Source: Clostridiales bacterium
Lineage (GTDB): Bacteria > Bacillota > Clostridia > Christensenellales > Aristaeellaceae
Length of the DNA: 64,000 bases
Direction: 5' to 3'
Assembly: GCA_017569285.1 (NCBI GenBank)
Contig: CP069419.1
Location: forward strand, 1,178,001 to 1,242,000
Made by a program: the position numbers and the translations under genes. A model generated the notes under the pieces. That model ran no database searches. It saw only the letters and a program-made list of their open reading frames with translations, and was not told the origin of the DNA. This document shows, one piece after another, positions 1 through 7,625 of this stretch. Within the stretch, counting starts at the first letter, position 1. The number at the start of each line of letters is the position of its first letter.

Positions 1-605
1 ATATACTTCCGCTGCGCCGCGTTCCGGTTGGCCAGCACGTCCGCGATATAGTAGTAATCCCGGAATTCCGTTCCCTCCCGGCACAGCCGCAGGAAGGTGT
101 CCGCGTTCTCCAGCGTGCCGTTCTTCACCAGCTTGGCCGCGAAGTCCTCCACCGTTTCGCCGGGAATCAGCGTAATATTGCGCACCAGCGGGTTGCCGTC
201 GCCGGCCGCCAGCTGCTCCGCGATTTCCGTCATATTCATGTTTTTGCGCAGCGCGTAGGTGCCGACCTGGATCTTCTGTCCCATACCGACAAAGTCGCAG
301 TAATACTTGAACACCGTCTTGCTGCGGATCAGCCCGGCCGCCTCCAGGTTCGCCGAAACGCGGTTCAGGCTCTGCCCGGAGGTGATTTCAAACGGGTATT
401 CGGCTGTATCTTCCACGTCCACAGGCGCGGCAAACGTACCGTACAGCTTGTTCCATACGGTCGTTCCGATTCCCACAATCAGTACCAGTACCGTCAGCGC
501 GATCAGGATCGGGCGCAGGATCTGCCACAGCCCGCTGTACCAGTACAGGCCGTACTGCCGCTCATCCCGCATGCTGCGGTAGGTGTAATTCTTCCGTTCC
601 TTCAA
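1..605 (-). CDS. mltG: Endolytic murein transglycosylase MltG (YceG-like), N-terminal part
   Basis: Membrane-anchored lytic transglycosylase that cleaves nascent glycan strands in the cell wall. The visible 201 codons give a cytoplasmic basic head, one membrane helix at about residues 27-47 (WQILRPILIALTVLVLIVGI), then the start of the YceG extracellular region: the LysM-like subdomain with FEITSGQSLNRVSANLEAAG, VFKYYCDFVG, QVGTYALRKNM, and ITLIPGETVEDFAAKL. The catalytic Glu region lies beyond the window edge. I chose the TTG at 605 because GAGGGG sits 6 bases upstream, overlapping the ylbF stop; an in-frame ATG at 572 is the alternative. The gene begins 3 bases after ylbF and is surely co-transcribed with it. 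Confidence 0.85.
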   Translation of the reverse strand, partial: MKERKNYTYRSMRDERQYGLYWYSGLWQILRPILIALTVLVLIVGIGTTVWNKLYGTFAAPVDVEDTAEYPFEITSGQSLNRVSANLEAAGLIRSKTVFKYYCDFVGMGQKIQVGTYALRKNMNMTEIAEQLAAGDGNPLVRNITLIPGETVEDFAAKLVKNGTLENADTFLRLCREGTEFRDYYYIADVLANRNAAQRKY

Positions 606-608
606 TGT

Positions 609-959
609 TTACCCCTCAAGCCCCGGAATGGACATATCGACGTCCGCCGCTTCCGTCACAATCCGGAAAATATCCGCCAGCGCCTGCTGCAGCCGCATCT
701 CGGCCATCAGGAACTGGCTGACCTCCTCCTTGGAGAACAGCAGCGCAGAGATGCCGGAAAACCGCTGCATGTCCTCGCTGTCCGCCTGCTGTCCGCTCAT
801 CACGGCCATCTGGATCGTCACCTGCAGCTTCCGGTATTCCTTGATCAGCGCGGCGGTGGTTTCATCCGCCATCACGGATTCCTTCAGGTCATGGTAAGTC
901 CGGTATTCCTCGCTGTCGCGGATATCCTGCGCAAGGCGGTAAGTGGATGAATAATCCAT
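609..959 (-). CDS. ylbF: YlbF/YmcA family regulator
   Basis: Small all-helical protein of 116 aa of the YlbF/YmcA (com_ylbF) family. In Bacillus, YlbF, YmcA and YaaT form a complex that adjusts RNase Y mRNA processing, sporulation and competence; that role is known for the family, not shown here. The sequence shows the typical heptad-like helices (AQDIRDSEEYRTYHDLKESV, ALIKEYRKLQVTIQMAVMSG) and the usual family length. GAAGGAGG stands 8 bases before the ATG. It lies between RNase J and mltG, with its own promoter in the gap after rnjA. Neighbouring an RNase gene fits a role in RNA turnover. Confidence 0.85.
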   Translation of the reverse strand: MDYSSTYRLAQDIRDSEEYRTYHDLKESVMADETTAALIKEYRKLQVTIQMAVMSGQQADSEDMQRFSGISALLFSKEEVSQFLMAEMRLQQALADIFRIVTEAADVDMSIPGLEG

Positions 960-981
960 GTCGGATGCCTCCTTCGGTTAT

Positions 982-1016
982 AAAAACGGCCAGCAGGGGT
1001 TTTTCCTTCCCCGCTG
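982..1016 (-). terminator. Hairpin plus T-run between rnjA and ylbF
   Basis: On the minus strand CAGCGGGG pairs with CCCC-T-GCTG (one bulge) and is followed by GCCGTTTTT. It lies downstream of the rnjA stop, so it can end the rnjA transcript. It also falls just after the predicted start of the ylbF transcript, so it could act as a leader attenuator instead. Confidence 0.5.
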
Positions 1017-1022
1017 ACCTGT

Positions 1023-1051
1023 ATTATACCGTTTTCCGCTGCTTTTCGCAA
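1023..1051 (-). promoter_or_regulatory. Sigma-A promoter for ylbF-mltG
   Basis: On the minus strand a -35 box TTGCGA (1051-1046) is followed after exactly 17 bases by a perfect -10 box TATAAT (1028-1023). It lies immediately after rnjA and 64 bases before the ylbF ATG. Confidence 0.7.
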
Positions 1052-1057
1052 CGAATG

Positions 1058-2740
1058 TCAGATGTCCAGGATGATCGGCAGGATCATCGGGTTCCGCTTG
1101 ATCTTCTCGAAAATGAAGCGGTGCACCTCGTCCTTGATCAGGTTCTTCAGGTCCGGCCAGTTGTCGCCCTGGAGGTTGTTCTCCGCCAGGATGTTCCGCA
1201 CCAGCACCTGGGTGTTGTCGATGATATCCTCGTTCTCCTTCACGTAGATGAAGCCGCGGCTCACGATATCCGGGCCACTCACCAGCTTGCCCTCGTCGCG
1301 GTCGATGGCCATCGCCACGATCACCAGGCCGTCCTGGCTCAGGTGTTTCCGGTCGCGCAGCACGATGTTGCCGACGTCGCCCACGCCCAGGCCGTCCACC
1401 AGGACGCCGCCCACGGGAACCTGCTCGCCCAGGGCCAGCACGTCCTCGTTCATCTCGATCACCTGGCCCAGCTCGGGAATCACGATGTTCTGGCTCGGCA
1501 CGCCCATGGACTCGGCCAGCAGCGCGTGCTGCCACATCATGCGGTATTCACCGTGCACGGGGATGAAGTACTTCGGGCGGATCAGCGCGTGCAGCAGTTT
1601 CAGCTCTTCCTTGCAGGCGTGGCCGGAAACGTGCACCTCCGCCATCGCGCTGTACACCACCTGCGCGCCCAGCCGGTACAACTGGTTGATCACGCGGGAG
1701 ATAAACTTCTCGTTGCCGGGAATCGGCGTCGCGGAAATGATGACCATGTCGCTCTGGCGGATCTGCAGCTTCCGGTGTTCGGCGTACGCCATCCGGGTCA
1801 GGCCGGCCATCGGCTCGCCCTGGCTGCCTGTGGTCATCACCAGGATCTCGTTGTCGGGATACTGGTCCAGCATGTCCATATCAATCAGGCATTCTTCCGG
1901 AATCTGCAGCTCGCCGATGCTCATCGCCACGCGGCTGACGTTCACCATGCTCCGGCCGATAAAGCATACGCGCCGGCCGAACCGGATTGCGCTGTCGATA
2001 ATCATCTGCATCCGGTGGATGTTGCTGGCAAACATGGCCACGATCACGCGGCCCTCCGCCGTCTCGAACATCTTCTCGAATGTTTCGCCGACCTTCAGCT
2101 CGCTCATCGTGTAGCCCGGGCGTTCCACGTTCGTGCTTTCACAAAGGAACGCGAGCACGCCCTGGTCGCCGTAGTGGGCAAAGGTCTGCAGGTCGGTTAC
2201 CTGTCCGTCAATCGGGGTGTAGTCCACCTTGAAGTCACCGCTGCAGATCACCGTGCCCGCCGGGCAGGTGATCGCGATGGCGCACGCGCCGGCGATCGAG
2301 TGGCTCACATGGATAAACTGGCAGCTGAACTGTCCCAGCTGTACGGTGTCCCGCGGTTCCACCACGTGCATCGGAATACCCTCCACCCGGTATTCCTTCA
2401 GCTTCAGGTCCACCAGGGCCATCGTTAGCTTCGTTCCGTAGATATGGGACGGAGCCTGCTTGAGGATGTACGGCGTCGCGCCGATATGGTCCTCATGGCC
2501 GTGGGTGAACAGGTAGCCGCGGATGTGGTCCTTCTTGCTCAGTAAGTAGGTAATGTCCGGGATAACCAGGTCAACGCCCAGCATGTCCTCCTTGGGGAAT
2601 ACACTTCCGCAATCCACGATGATGATATCGTCTCCATACTCGAACACATACATGTTCTTGCCGATTTCATCAACGCCGCCGAGGGAAACAATCCTGAGAC
2701 GTCCAACCTCCTTTTTTTCGGGTGTCTTCATGTTTGACAT
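1058..2740 (-). CDS. rnjA: Ribonuclease J
   Basis: Metallo-beta-lactamase/beta-CASP ribonuclease with 5'-to-3' exo- and endonuclease activity, central to mRNA decay and rRNA maturation in Bacillota. At 560 aa it has the family length. Visible motifs: LGGVDEIGKNMYVFEY near the start, the zinc-binding THGHEDHIGA (HxHxDH) motif, the SHSIAGACA and CSGDFKVD motifs, the beta-CASP GSQGEPMAGLTRMA segment, and HVSGHACKEEL plus IPVHGEYRM near the end. The ATG at 2740 follows AGGAGG by only 3 bases; ATG 2731 (12 bases) is nearly as good. An upstream in-frame ATG at 2788 lacks a ribosome site. The gene stands alone between a divergent operon and ylbF. Confidence 0.95.
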   Translation of the reverse strand: MSNMKTPEKKEVGRLRIVSLGGVDEIGKNMYVFEYGDDIIIVDCGSVFPKEDMLGVDLVIPDITYLLSKKDHIRGYLFTHGHEDHIGATPYILKQAPSHIYGTKLTMALVDLKLKEYRVEGIPMHVVEPRDTVQLGQFSCQFIHVSHSIAGACAIAITCPAGTVICSGDFKVDYTPIDGQVTDLQTFAHYGDQGVLAFLCESTNVERPGYTMSELKVGETFEKMFETAEGRVIVAMFASNIHRMQMIIDSAIRFGRRVCFIGRSMVNVSRVAMSIGELQIPEECLIDMDMLDQYPDNEILVMTTGSQGEPMAGLTRMAYAEHRKLQIRQSDMVIISATPIPGNEKFISRVINQLYRLGAQVVYSAMAEVHVSGHACKEELKLLHALIRPKYFIPVHGEYRMMWQHALLAESMGVPSQNIVIPELGQVIEMNEDVLALGEQVPVGGVLVDGLGVGDVGNIVLRDRKHLSQDGLVIVAMAIDRDEGKLVSGPDIVSRGFIYVKENEDIIDNTQVLVRNILAENNLQGDNWPDLKNLIKDEVHRFIFEKIKRNPMILPIILDI

Positions 2741-2768
2741 GATCCTCCTTTCATGCAAACAAAACATG

Positions 2769-2804
2769 CTTATGCATAGCACTAGCACGGGAAACGTGCA
2801 TAAG
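2769..2804 (-). promoter_or_regulatory. Inverted repeat in the rnjA leader
   Basis: CTTATGCA (2804-2797) and TGCATAAG (2776-2769) form an 8-base inverted repeat on the rnjA strand, with an inner GCACG/CGTGC pair. It lies 29 bases upstream of the rnjA start, so it would form a 5'-UTR hairpin. RNase J genes can be autoregulated through their leaders, but that is inference here. Confidence 0.35.
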
Positions 2805-2928
2805 TCGAGCGCGTCTCCAGTAAATCAAAACTTATGAAGCTCACACTTGTATGTACTATATCACACTTTTCCAAAAATTGCTACCCTTTATTTTTCAATA
2901 GCTTCAGAATTTGCCTGTCCTTTTTCTG

Positions 2929-2958
2929 TTTACCCGTTCCGCCATGCTGTGCTATAAT
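2929..2958 (+). promoter_or_regulatory. Promoter for the DUF5058 - M20 operon
   Basis: TTTACC (2929-2934), 18 bases, then a perfect TATAAT (2953-2958). It lies 30 bases before the ATG of the first membrane protein, whose GGAGG site follows. The gap is shared with the divergent rnjA leader. Confidence 0.6.
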
Positions 2959-2988
2959 TCGTACATCAAAAAAACGGAGGCAACCGGT

Positions 2989-3777
2989 ATGGACAGTTCT
3001 GTTCTCCAGCAGCTGAACAGCGGTTCAATATTCCTGATCTGCGGTGTGATTATCGCGGTCATCGCTGTCGTCTGCGTCATTTTCATCGTCCGCGCGTGGC
3101 GCGCAGGCCTCGCCCTGGGCATGGACCCGGTGCGCATGCGCCGTGCCGTCACGTCCAGCGCCACCTTCTCCATTCTTCCCGGTATCGGCATCCTGCTGGG
3201 CGTACTCGCCCTGAGCGGCAGCCTCGGTACCCCGTGGCCCTGGCTGCGGCTGAGCGTAATCGGTGCGCTGCACTATGAAACCTCCGTGGCGGATGCCGCG
3301 GCGGAGCAGCTGGGTGTCAGCCTCGGATCGGATTCAATGACGGTCGGTGCCTTTGCCACCATCGCGCTGCTCATGAGCGTGTGCATCATGTGGGGCATGA
3401 TCCTCGCCACCCTTTTCAACAAGCGCTATCTCAAACGCCTGGAGGGAAAAGACCCGGCGAAAAAGGCCGGCGGCGGCTTTGGGGACCGGGCGATGATCGC
3501 CATGTTCATCGGCATGGTCAGCACCTACCTGGGCAGCTATATCGGGGACTTTGTCTCCCGCGCGCCGGCCGCTTCCGGCGCGGAAGGTACATATGTCCCG
3601 TCCCTGTTCTCCTTCCGGGGTGACTGGACGCCCCTGGTGGCGGCCGCGGCCGCGGCAGTTGCCATGGGCATCTTCATCTGGCTGAAGGAGAAAAAGCATC
3701 TGGACTGGGTGGAGAACTTCGCCGTCGCGGGCAGCATGCTCATCGGAATGCTCGTGGTCGTGCTGGTTCACCTGTGA
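2989..3777 (+). CDS. DUF5058-like integral membrane protein
   Basis: Predicted polytopic membrane protein of 262 aa that I match from memory to the DUF5058 family; its biochemical role is not known to me. There are about six hydrophobic helices: residues ~11-32 (IFLICGVIIAVIAVVCVIFI), ~58-78, ~115-140, ~165-180, ~208-225 and ~240-262. Between the first two lies a conserved-looking basic stretch (GMDPVRMRRAVTSSATFSI). The ATG at 2989 has GGAGG 8 bases upstream and a consensus promoter; longer in-frame starts lack a ribosome site. It is followed after 14 bases by another membrane protein and then a membrane-tethered M20 peptidase, suggesting a small transporter whose substrate is processed by the peptidase. 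That link is inference. Confidence 0.7.
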   Translation: MDSSVLQQLNSGSIFLICGVIIAVIAVVCVIFIVRAWRAGLALGMDPVRMRRAVTSSATFSILPGIGILLGVLALSGSLGTPWPWLRLSVIGALHYETSVADAAAEQLGVSLGSDSMTVGAFATIALLMSVCIMWGMILATLFNKRYLKRLEGKDPAKKAGGGFGDRAMIAMFIGMVSTYLGSYIGDFVSRAPAASGAEGTYVPSLFSFRGDWTPLVAAAAAAVAMGIFIWLKEKKHLDWVENFAVAGSMLIGMLVVVLVHL

Positions 3778-3791
3778 AAGGGGGCGGTTTG

Positions 3792-4472
3792 ATGAAACGC
3801 GATTTTTCCTATGAATCCTACCTCAACGGAACCCACCGCCTGGGCCGGATCTTCTCCGTGCTCACGCTGATCATGCTCGTCGGCGCGCCCTTTGCCATCG
3901 GCGGAATCCTCGGCGCCATGCCGGATCTGGCCGCGGCTGCCCGGGGCTTCATTGCCGTCGGGCTCGTCTGGACCGTCTCCGCGGTGGTCGAATACCTGGT
4001 CTACACGCCCATGCTCGGTGCCGGCGGCAGCTACCTGGCCTTCATCACCGGCAACCTGATCAATATGAAAATCCCCTGCGCCATGAACGCCCGGGAAATG
4101 ACCGGCGCCAAAACCGGCACGGCGGAAAATGAGGTCATTTCCACCCTGTCCATCGCCACGTCCTCCCTGGTCACCATCCTGGTGCTTGCGCTGGGCGTGC
4201 TGCTGATGATTCCCCTGCAGCCCGTGCTGCAGAGCGCCGTGCTGAAGCCGGCGTTCGCCAATGTGGTTCCCGCGCTTTTCGGTGCCATGGCCTGCCAGTA
4301 TTTCCGCAAGGATCCCCGCCTCGCCGTGGTGCCCATGTGCGCGATGACGCTGCTGTTCGTCCTCGTGCCCTCCCTCACCTCCAGCACCAGCATGATGATC
4401 ATGCCGGCCGGCGCGCTCACGATCACCCTGGCCTGGCTGCGCTGGCGGAAGGAACGGAAGGAGGCCGCGTAA
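3792..4472 (+). CDS. Integral membrane protein, operon partner of the DUF5058-like protein
   Basis: Membrane protein of 226 aa with about six hydrophobic segments (residues ~21-43, ~52-80, ~118-140, ~145-170, ~180-196, ~200-213) and a basic C-terminus (RWRKERKEAA). I do not recognise a named family with certainty. The short N-terminal soluble part (MKRDFSYESYLNGTHRLGRI) precedes the first helix. The ATG at 3792 has GGGGGCGG about 5 bases upstream; a start 18 bases earlier would overlap the previous stop. It begins 14 bases after the DUF5058-like gene and ends 3 bases before the M20 peptidase, so the three are one operon and the two membrane proteins may form a complex. Confidence 0.65.
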   Translation: MKRDFSYESYLNGTHRLGRIFSVLTLIMLVGAPFAIGGILGAMPDLAAAARGFIAVGLVWTVSAVVEYLVYTPMLGAGGSYLAFITGNLINMKIPCAMNAREMTGAKTGTAENEVISTLSIATSSLVTILVLALGVLLMIPLQPVLQSAVLKPAFANVVPALFGAMACQYFRKDPRLAVVPMCAMTLLFVLVPSLTSSTSMMIMPAGALTITLAWLRWRKERKEAA

Positions 4473-4475
4473 GCC

Positions 4476-5912
4476 ATGACAGCGGTCTGGATCCTGCTTG
4501 GCCTGGTCGGCCTGGTGCTCCTGCTCCTGCTCATTTCGCTGATCCGTACGCTCTTCATTCCTTCCCGCCGGTCGGAATATGTTCCCGCGCCGGATCCGGC
4601 CCGCACAGGAGAATACGCGGAAAAGCTCTCCCGCATGGTGCGGGTGGAAACCGTTTCCGTTCCCGGGGAAAACCAGCGGGAAAAGTTCCTGGCCTTCCAC
4701 CGGGAGCTGGAATCCCTGTTTCCCCTCGTGCATCAGAAACTGGAAAAAACGGAAATTGACGGAAACCTCCTCTTTTTCTGGAGAGGGAAGAGCAGTGAAA
4801 AGCCCCTGGTTCTCATGAGCCACCAGGATGTGGTGCCGGCCGAGGGCGAATGGTCGCACGCGCCTTTCTCCGGGGATATTGCGGACGGAAAGGTCTGGGG
4901 CCGCGGTTCTTCGGATACCAAGTGTTCCGTCATGGCCTTCTTCCAGGCCGCGGAAGAACTGCTGGCCAGTGGATACGTCCCGGAAAACGATGTATACCTC
5001 TCCTCCTCCTGCACCGAGGAATGGGCGGGCGACGGCTGTCCGAAGCTCGTCGCGGAGCTGAAGCGCCGCGGTGTCCGTCCCTGGCTGGTGTGCGATGAGG
5101 GCGGCGGTATCATCTCTGAGCCGATGGGCGGCATCCATGGCAATTTCGCCATGATCGGCGTGTTCGAAAAAGGCAAGGCGGATGTCCGCTTCACCGCCCG
5201 GTCCAGCGGCGGCCACGCCTCCACGCCAAAGCCGCATTCCCCCATTGCGAACCTTGCCGCGTTTGTCAACGATGTGGAGACCCACCGGGTCTTCCGGCGC
5301 CGCCTTCCGAAGGAGGTCGCCGCCATGTTCCGGACGCTCGCGCCCTATGCTTCCTTCCCGATGAAGTGGATCTTCGGCAACCTCTGGCTCTTCCGGCCGG
5401 TCCTGCTGCAGGTCCTCCCGATGATCAGCGCCCAGGCCGGCGCCATGATCCGCACCACCATCGCCTTCACCATGCAGTCCGGTTCCGATGCCTGCAACGT
5501 CATGCCGCAGGAGGCCACCGTCAGCGCCAACATGCGCTTCATTCCCCACCAGGGAATGAAGGAAAGCCTGGCCATCATCGAAAAACGTGCGAAGAAGCAC
5601 GGCCTCACCATGGAAGTACTCCAGGCAACGGATTATACCGCCTCCGCGGACCTCTCCGGCGAGGCTTTCCAAACGGTCTGCCGCGTCGTGGAGGAAACCT
5701 TCCCCGGCTGTCCCCACAGCCCCTATGTCATGACCGGCGCCACCGATGCCCGGTTCTACCAGGAAATCTGTGACCACGTTTTCCGCTTCGCCCCGGTCAT
5801 CTACGGACCGGAGCAGATGAAGGGCATGCACGGCCTCAATGAGAATATCGAAATTTCCTGCCTGCCCGGCGCCGTGGACTTCTATAAAAACCTGATCCGG
5901 GCCTGTGTCTGA
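4476..5912 (+). CDS. Membrane-anchored M20 family metallopeptidase
   Basis: Zinc-dependent M20 peptidase/amidohydrolase of 478 aa, most like the carboxypeptidase S / PM20D1 branch, which hydrolyses peptide or N-acyl amino-acid bonds. The N-terminus is a single hydrophobic helix (residues ~4-26) and then the catalytic domain. Metal ligands are visible: His in MSHQDVVP, the bridging Asp in WGRGSSDTKC, the Glu-Glu pair in SCTEEWAGDG, Asp in VCDEGGG, and a C-terminal His in KGMHGLNEN. The dimerisation domain starts near GKADVRFTARSSGGHAS. It begins 3 bases after the upstream membrane gene and a clear terminator follows. With two polytopic proteins in the same operon, it probably acts on an imported or exported peptide-like compound (inference). 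Confidence 0.88.
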   Translation: MTAVWILLGLVGLVLLLLLISLIRTLFIPSRRSEYVPAPDPARTGEYAEKLSRMVRVETVSVPGENQREKFLAFHRELESLFPLVHQKLEKTEIDGNLLFFWRGKSSEKPLVLMSHQDVVPAEGEWSHAPFSGDIADGKVWGRGSSDTKCSVMAFFQAAEELLASGYVPENDVYLSSSCTEEWAGDGCPKLVAELKRRGVRPWLVCDEGGGIISEPMGGIHGNFAMIGVFEKGKADVRFTARSSGGHASTPKPHSPIANLAAFVNDVETHRVFRRRLPKEVAAMFRTLAPYASFPMKWIFGNLWLFRPVLLQVLPMISAQAGAMIRTTIAFTMQSGSDACNVMPQEATVSANMRFIPHQGMKESLAIIEKRAKKHGLTMEVLQATDYTASADLSGEAFQTVCRVVEETFPGCPHSPYVMTGATDARFYQEICDHVFRFAPVIYGPEQMKGMHGLNENIEISCLPGAVDFYKNLIRACV

Positions 5913-5936
5913 CTTCCCGCTTGCAGTTTTTATCAG

Positions 5937-5973
5937 ATTCCCGCCTTTCCCATAGGGATAGACGGGAATTTTT
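5937..5973 (+). terminator. Rho-independent terminator of the M20 operon
   Basis: ATTCCCG (5937-5943) pairs with CGGGAAT (5963-5969), with an inner TCCC/AGGGA stem, followed by four T's. It starts 24 bases after the M20 peptidase stop. Confidence 0.8.
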
Positions 5974-6018
5974 GTATTTCTGTATGCATACATTTCTCTC
6001 GCTTTTTCGGGAAATGTA

Positions 6019-6027
6019 TGATATAAT
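6019..6027 (+). promoter_or_regulatory. Extended -10 promoter for the GPH transporter
   Basis: TG-A-TATAAT, an extended -10 element with a perfect hexamer at 6022-6027, 53 bases upstream of the transporter ATG. No good -35 box stands at the expected distance, as is usual for extended -10 promoters. Confidence 0.6.
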
Positions 6028-6079
6028 ACCAGAAAAGATACCCGGCATTTCCCGGGCACAACAAAACAGGAGGCCTCCG

Positions 6080-7453
6080 ATGAAGCTTTCTTTGAAACAG
6101 AAAGTTGCCTTTGGCCTGGGAGCGGTCGGCAAGGATATGGTCTATGCCCTCAGCGCCAGCTACGTGATGTTCTATTACCAGGATACGCTGCACCTCAGCG
6201 CCACATTTGTCGGCCTGATCCTGATGATCGCCCGGGTTTTTGACGCGCTCAACGATCCGTTCATGGGGATTCTCGTCGCGAAAACCAAAACCCGCTGGGG
6301 CCGTTTCCGTCCCTGGCTCTTCAGCGGCACCGTGCTGAACGCCGTCGTGCTTTATGCGCTGTTCTCCGCGCCGTACGATTCCCCCGCCGGCACGCTCATG
6401 GTCTACTTCTCCGTGGTCTATATCCTCTGGGGGGTCACCTACACCATGATGGATATCCCCTACTGGAGCATGATCCCCGCCGTTACCGACACGCCGAAGG
6501 ACCGGGAAAACCTCTCCGTTGTCGGCCGTACCTGCGCCGGCGTCGGTTCCGCCCTCATCGCGATGTTCACCATGCTGGCTGTCGGCATCTTCGGCGGTGG
6601 CAACGACATCATCGGTTTCCGCTATGTGGCCCTGGCGGTCGCGGTCATCTTCGTGATCACGGAGATCATCTGCTGTATCTTCATGAAGGAGAACGACACC
6701 GGCAAAATGCAGGTTGCCTCCGTCCGGGAGATGTTCAAAGCCCTCTTTGGCAACGACCAGGCGCTCACCGTCGTCTGCACCATCGTGCTCATCAACATGT
6801 CACTGTACCTTACCAGCAACTTCATCATTTACTTCTTCAAGTATGACTTCGGCGGTGAGGGCTGGAAGGGCAGCTACACCCTGTTCTCCACCATCGGCGG
6901 CGCGTTCCAGATCCTCGGCATGATGGTTCTCTATCCGATCCTGCGGGGCCGGAAGATACCGAATGAAAAGATTTTCCTCGTCGCCATCTCGATGGCCGTC
7001 TTCGGTTATGCCGTCCTGCTGGCGCTCTGCTTCACCGGCTTCACGCACAACCTGATCCTGCTCGCCGTTCCCGGCGCGGCGGTATTCGCCGCCAACGGCG
7101 TGCTCAGCGTGCTCACCACCGTATTCCTCTCCGGTTCCGTCGATTACGGCGAACTGCGGACCGGCCGCCGGGAAGAAAGCGTCATCTTCTCCATGCAGAC
7201 CTTCGTGGTTAAGGCCGCCAGCGGCGTCGCGGTGTTCCTCACCGGGATCGGCCTGGACCTGATCGGCCTCGTCGGCAATACGGATGAGGAAGCCACCATC
7301 GTCCAGCAGTCGGCTTCCACCCTCACTGGTCTCCGCCTGCTGATGACAATCCTCCCGATCATCGGCCTGTTCGTGGCTGTCATGGTATTCAAAAAGAAAT
7401 TCAAGCTGACGGATGCCTATTCCGAGGAAATCCACCGTCAGCTCCGCGGATGA
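6080..7453 (+). CDS. GPH-family sugar:cation symporter
   Basis: Twelve-helix transporter of 457 aa of the glycoside-pentoside-hexuronide:cation symporter family (MelB, YicJ, XynB type), which imports glycosides with Na+ or H+. Diagnostic features: KVAFGLGAVGKDMVYALSAS at the N-terminus, the cation-site helix DALNDPFMGILVAKTKTRWG (MelB-like Asp residues), the loop RFRPWL, and the DIPYWSMIPAVT motif of helix 4. The ATG at 6080 has AGGAGG 6 bases upstream; upstream in-frame codons overlap the promoter. It stands alone between terminators. The sugar cannot be read from the sequence; the ytf-type sugar ABC locus nearby suggests a glycoside niche, but no glycosidase is next to it. Confidence 0.88.
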   Translation: MKLSLKQKVAFGLGAVGKDMVYALSASYVMFYYQDTLHLSATFVGLILMIARVFDALNDPFMGILVAKTKTRWGRFRPWLFSGTVLNAVVLYALFSAPYDSPAGTLMVYFSVVYILWGVTYTMMDIPYWSMIPAVTDTPKDRENLSVVGRTCAGVGSALIAMFTMLAVGIFGGGNDIIGFRYVALAVAVIFVITEIICCIFMKENDTGKMQVASVREMFKALFGNDQALTVVCTIVLINMSLYLTSNFIIYFFKYDFGGEGWKGSYTLFSTIGGAFQILGMMVLYPILRGRKIPNEKIFLVAISMAVFGYAVLLALCFTGFTHNLILLAVPGAAVFAANGVLSVLTTVFLSGSVDYGELRTGRREESVIFSMQTFVVKAASGVAVFLTGIGLDLIGLVGNTDEEATIVQQSASTLTGLRLLMTILPIIGLFVAVMVFKKKFKLTDAYSEEIHRQLRG

Positions 7454-7481
7454 TCTTCATAGGTTCTCCTCCTTTTCTCTT

Positions 7482-7511
7482 TGCCGCATCCGTTCCCGGA
7501 TGCGGCATTTT
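7482..7511 (+). terminator. Rho-independent terminator after the GPH transporter
   Basis: TGCCGCATCCG pairs perfectly with CGGATGCGGCA across a 4-base loop and is followed by TTTTG. It starts 28 bases after the transporter stop. Confidence 0.88.
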
Positions 7512-7545
7512 GCTGTCCTTTTTCTTCCCGACCGCCCGCCTGCAC

Positions 7546-7574
7546 TTGCAGAATCATATGAAAACAGCTACAAT
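7546..7574 (+). promoter_or_regulatory. Sigma-A promoter for the polysaccharide deacetylase
   Basis: TTGCAG (7546-7551), a 17-base spacer, then TACAAT (7569-7574), 51 bases upstream of the ATG at 7626. Confidence 0.65.
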
Positions 7575-7625
7575 GCGTATCAGATGGTCCATCCGGACCT
7601 CGAATGTTCAACCGGAGGTACACCC

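Noticed and set aside
947-2428. Plus-strand 493-codon frame across rnjA
   Set aside because: Antisense to an unmistakable RNase J; the translation is His/Gln/Val-rich and has no start signals.
3768-6059. Minus-strand 763-codon frame across the membrane-protein/M20 operon
   Set aside because: Antisense shadow of three well-supported genes with correct ribosome sites and spacing.
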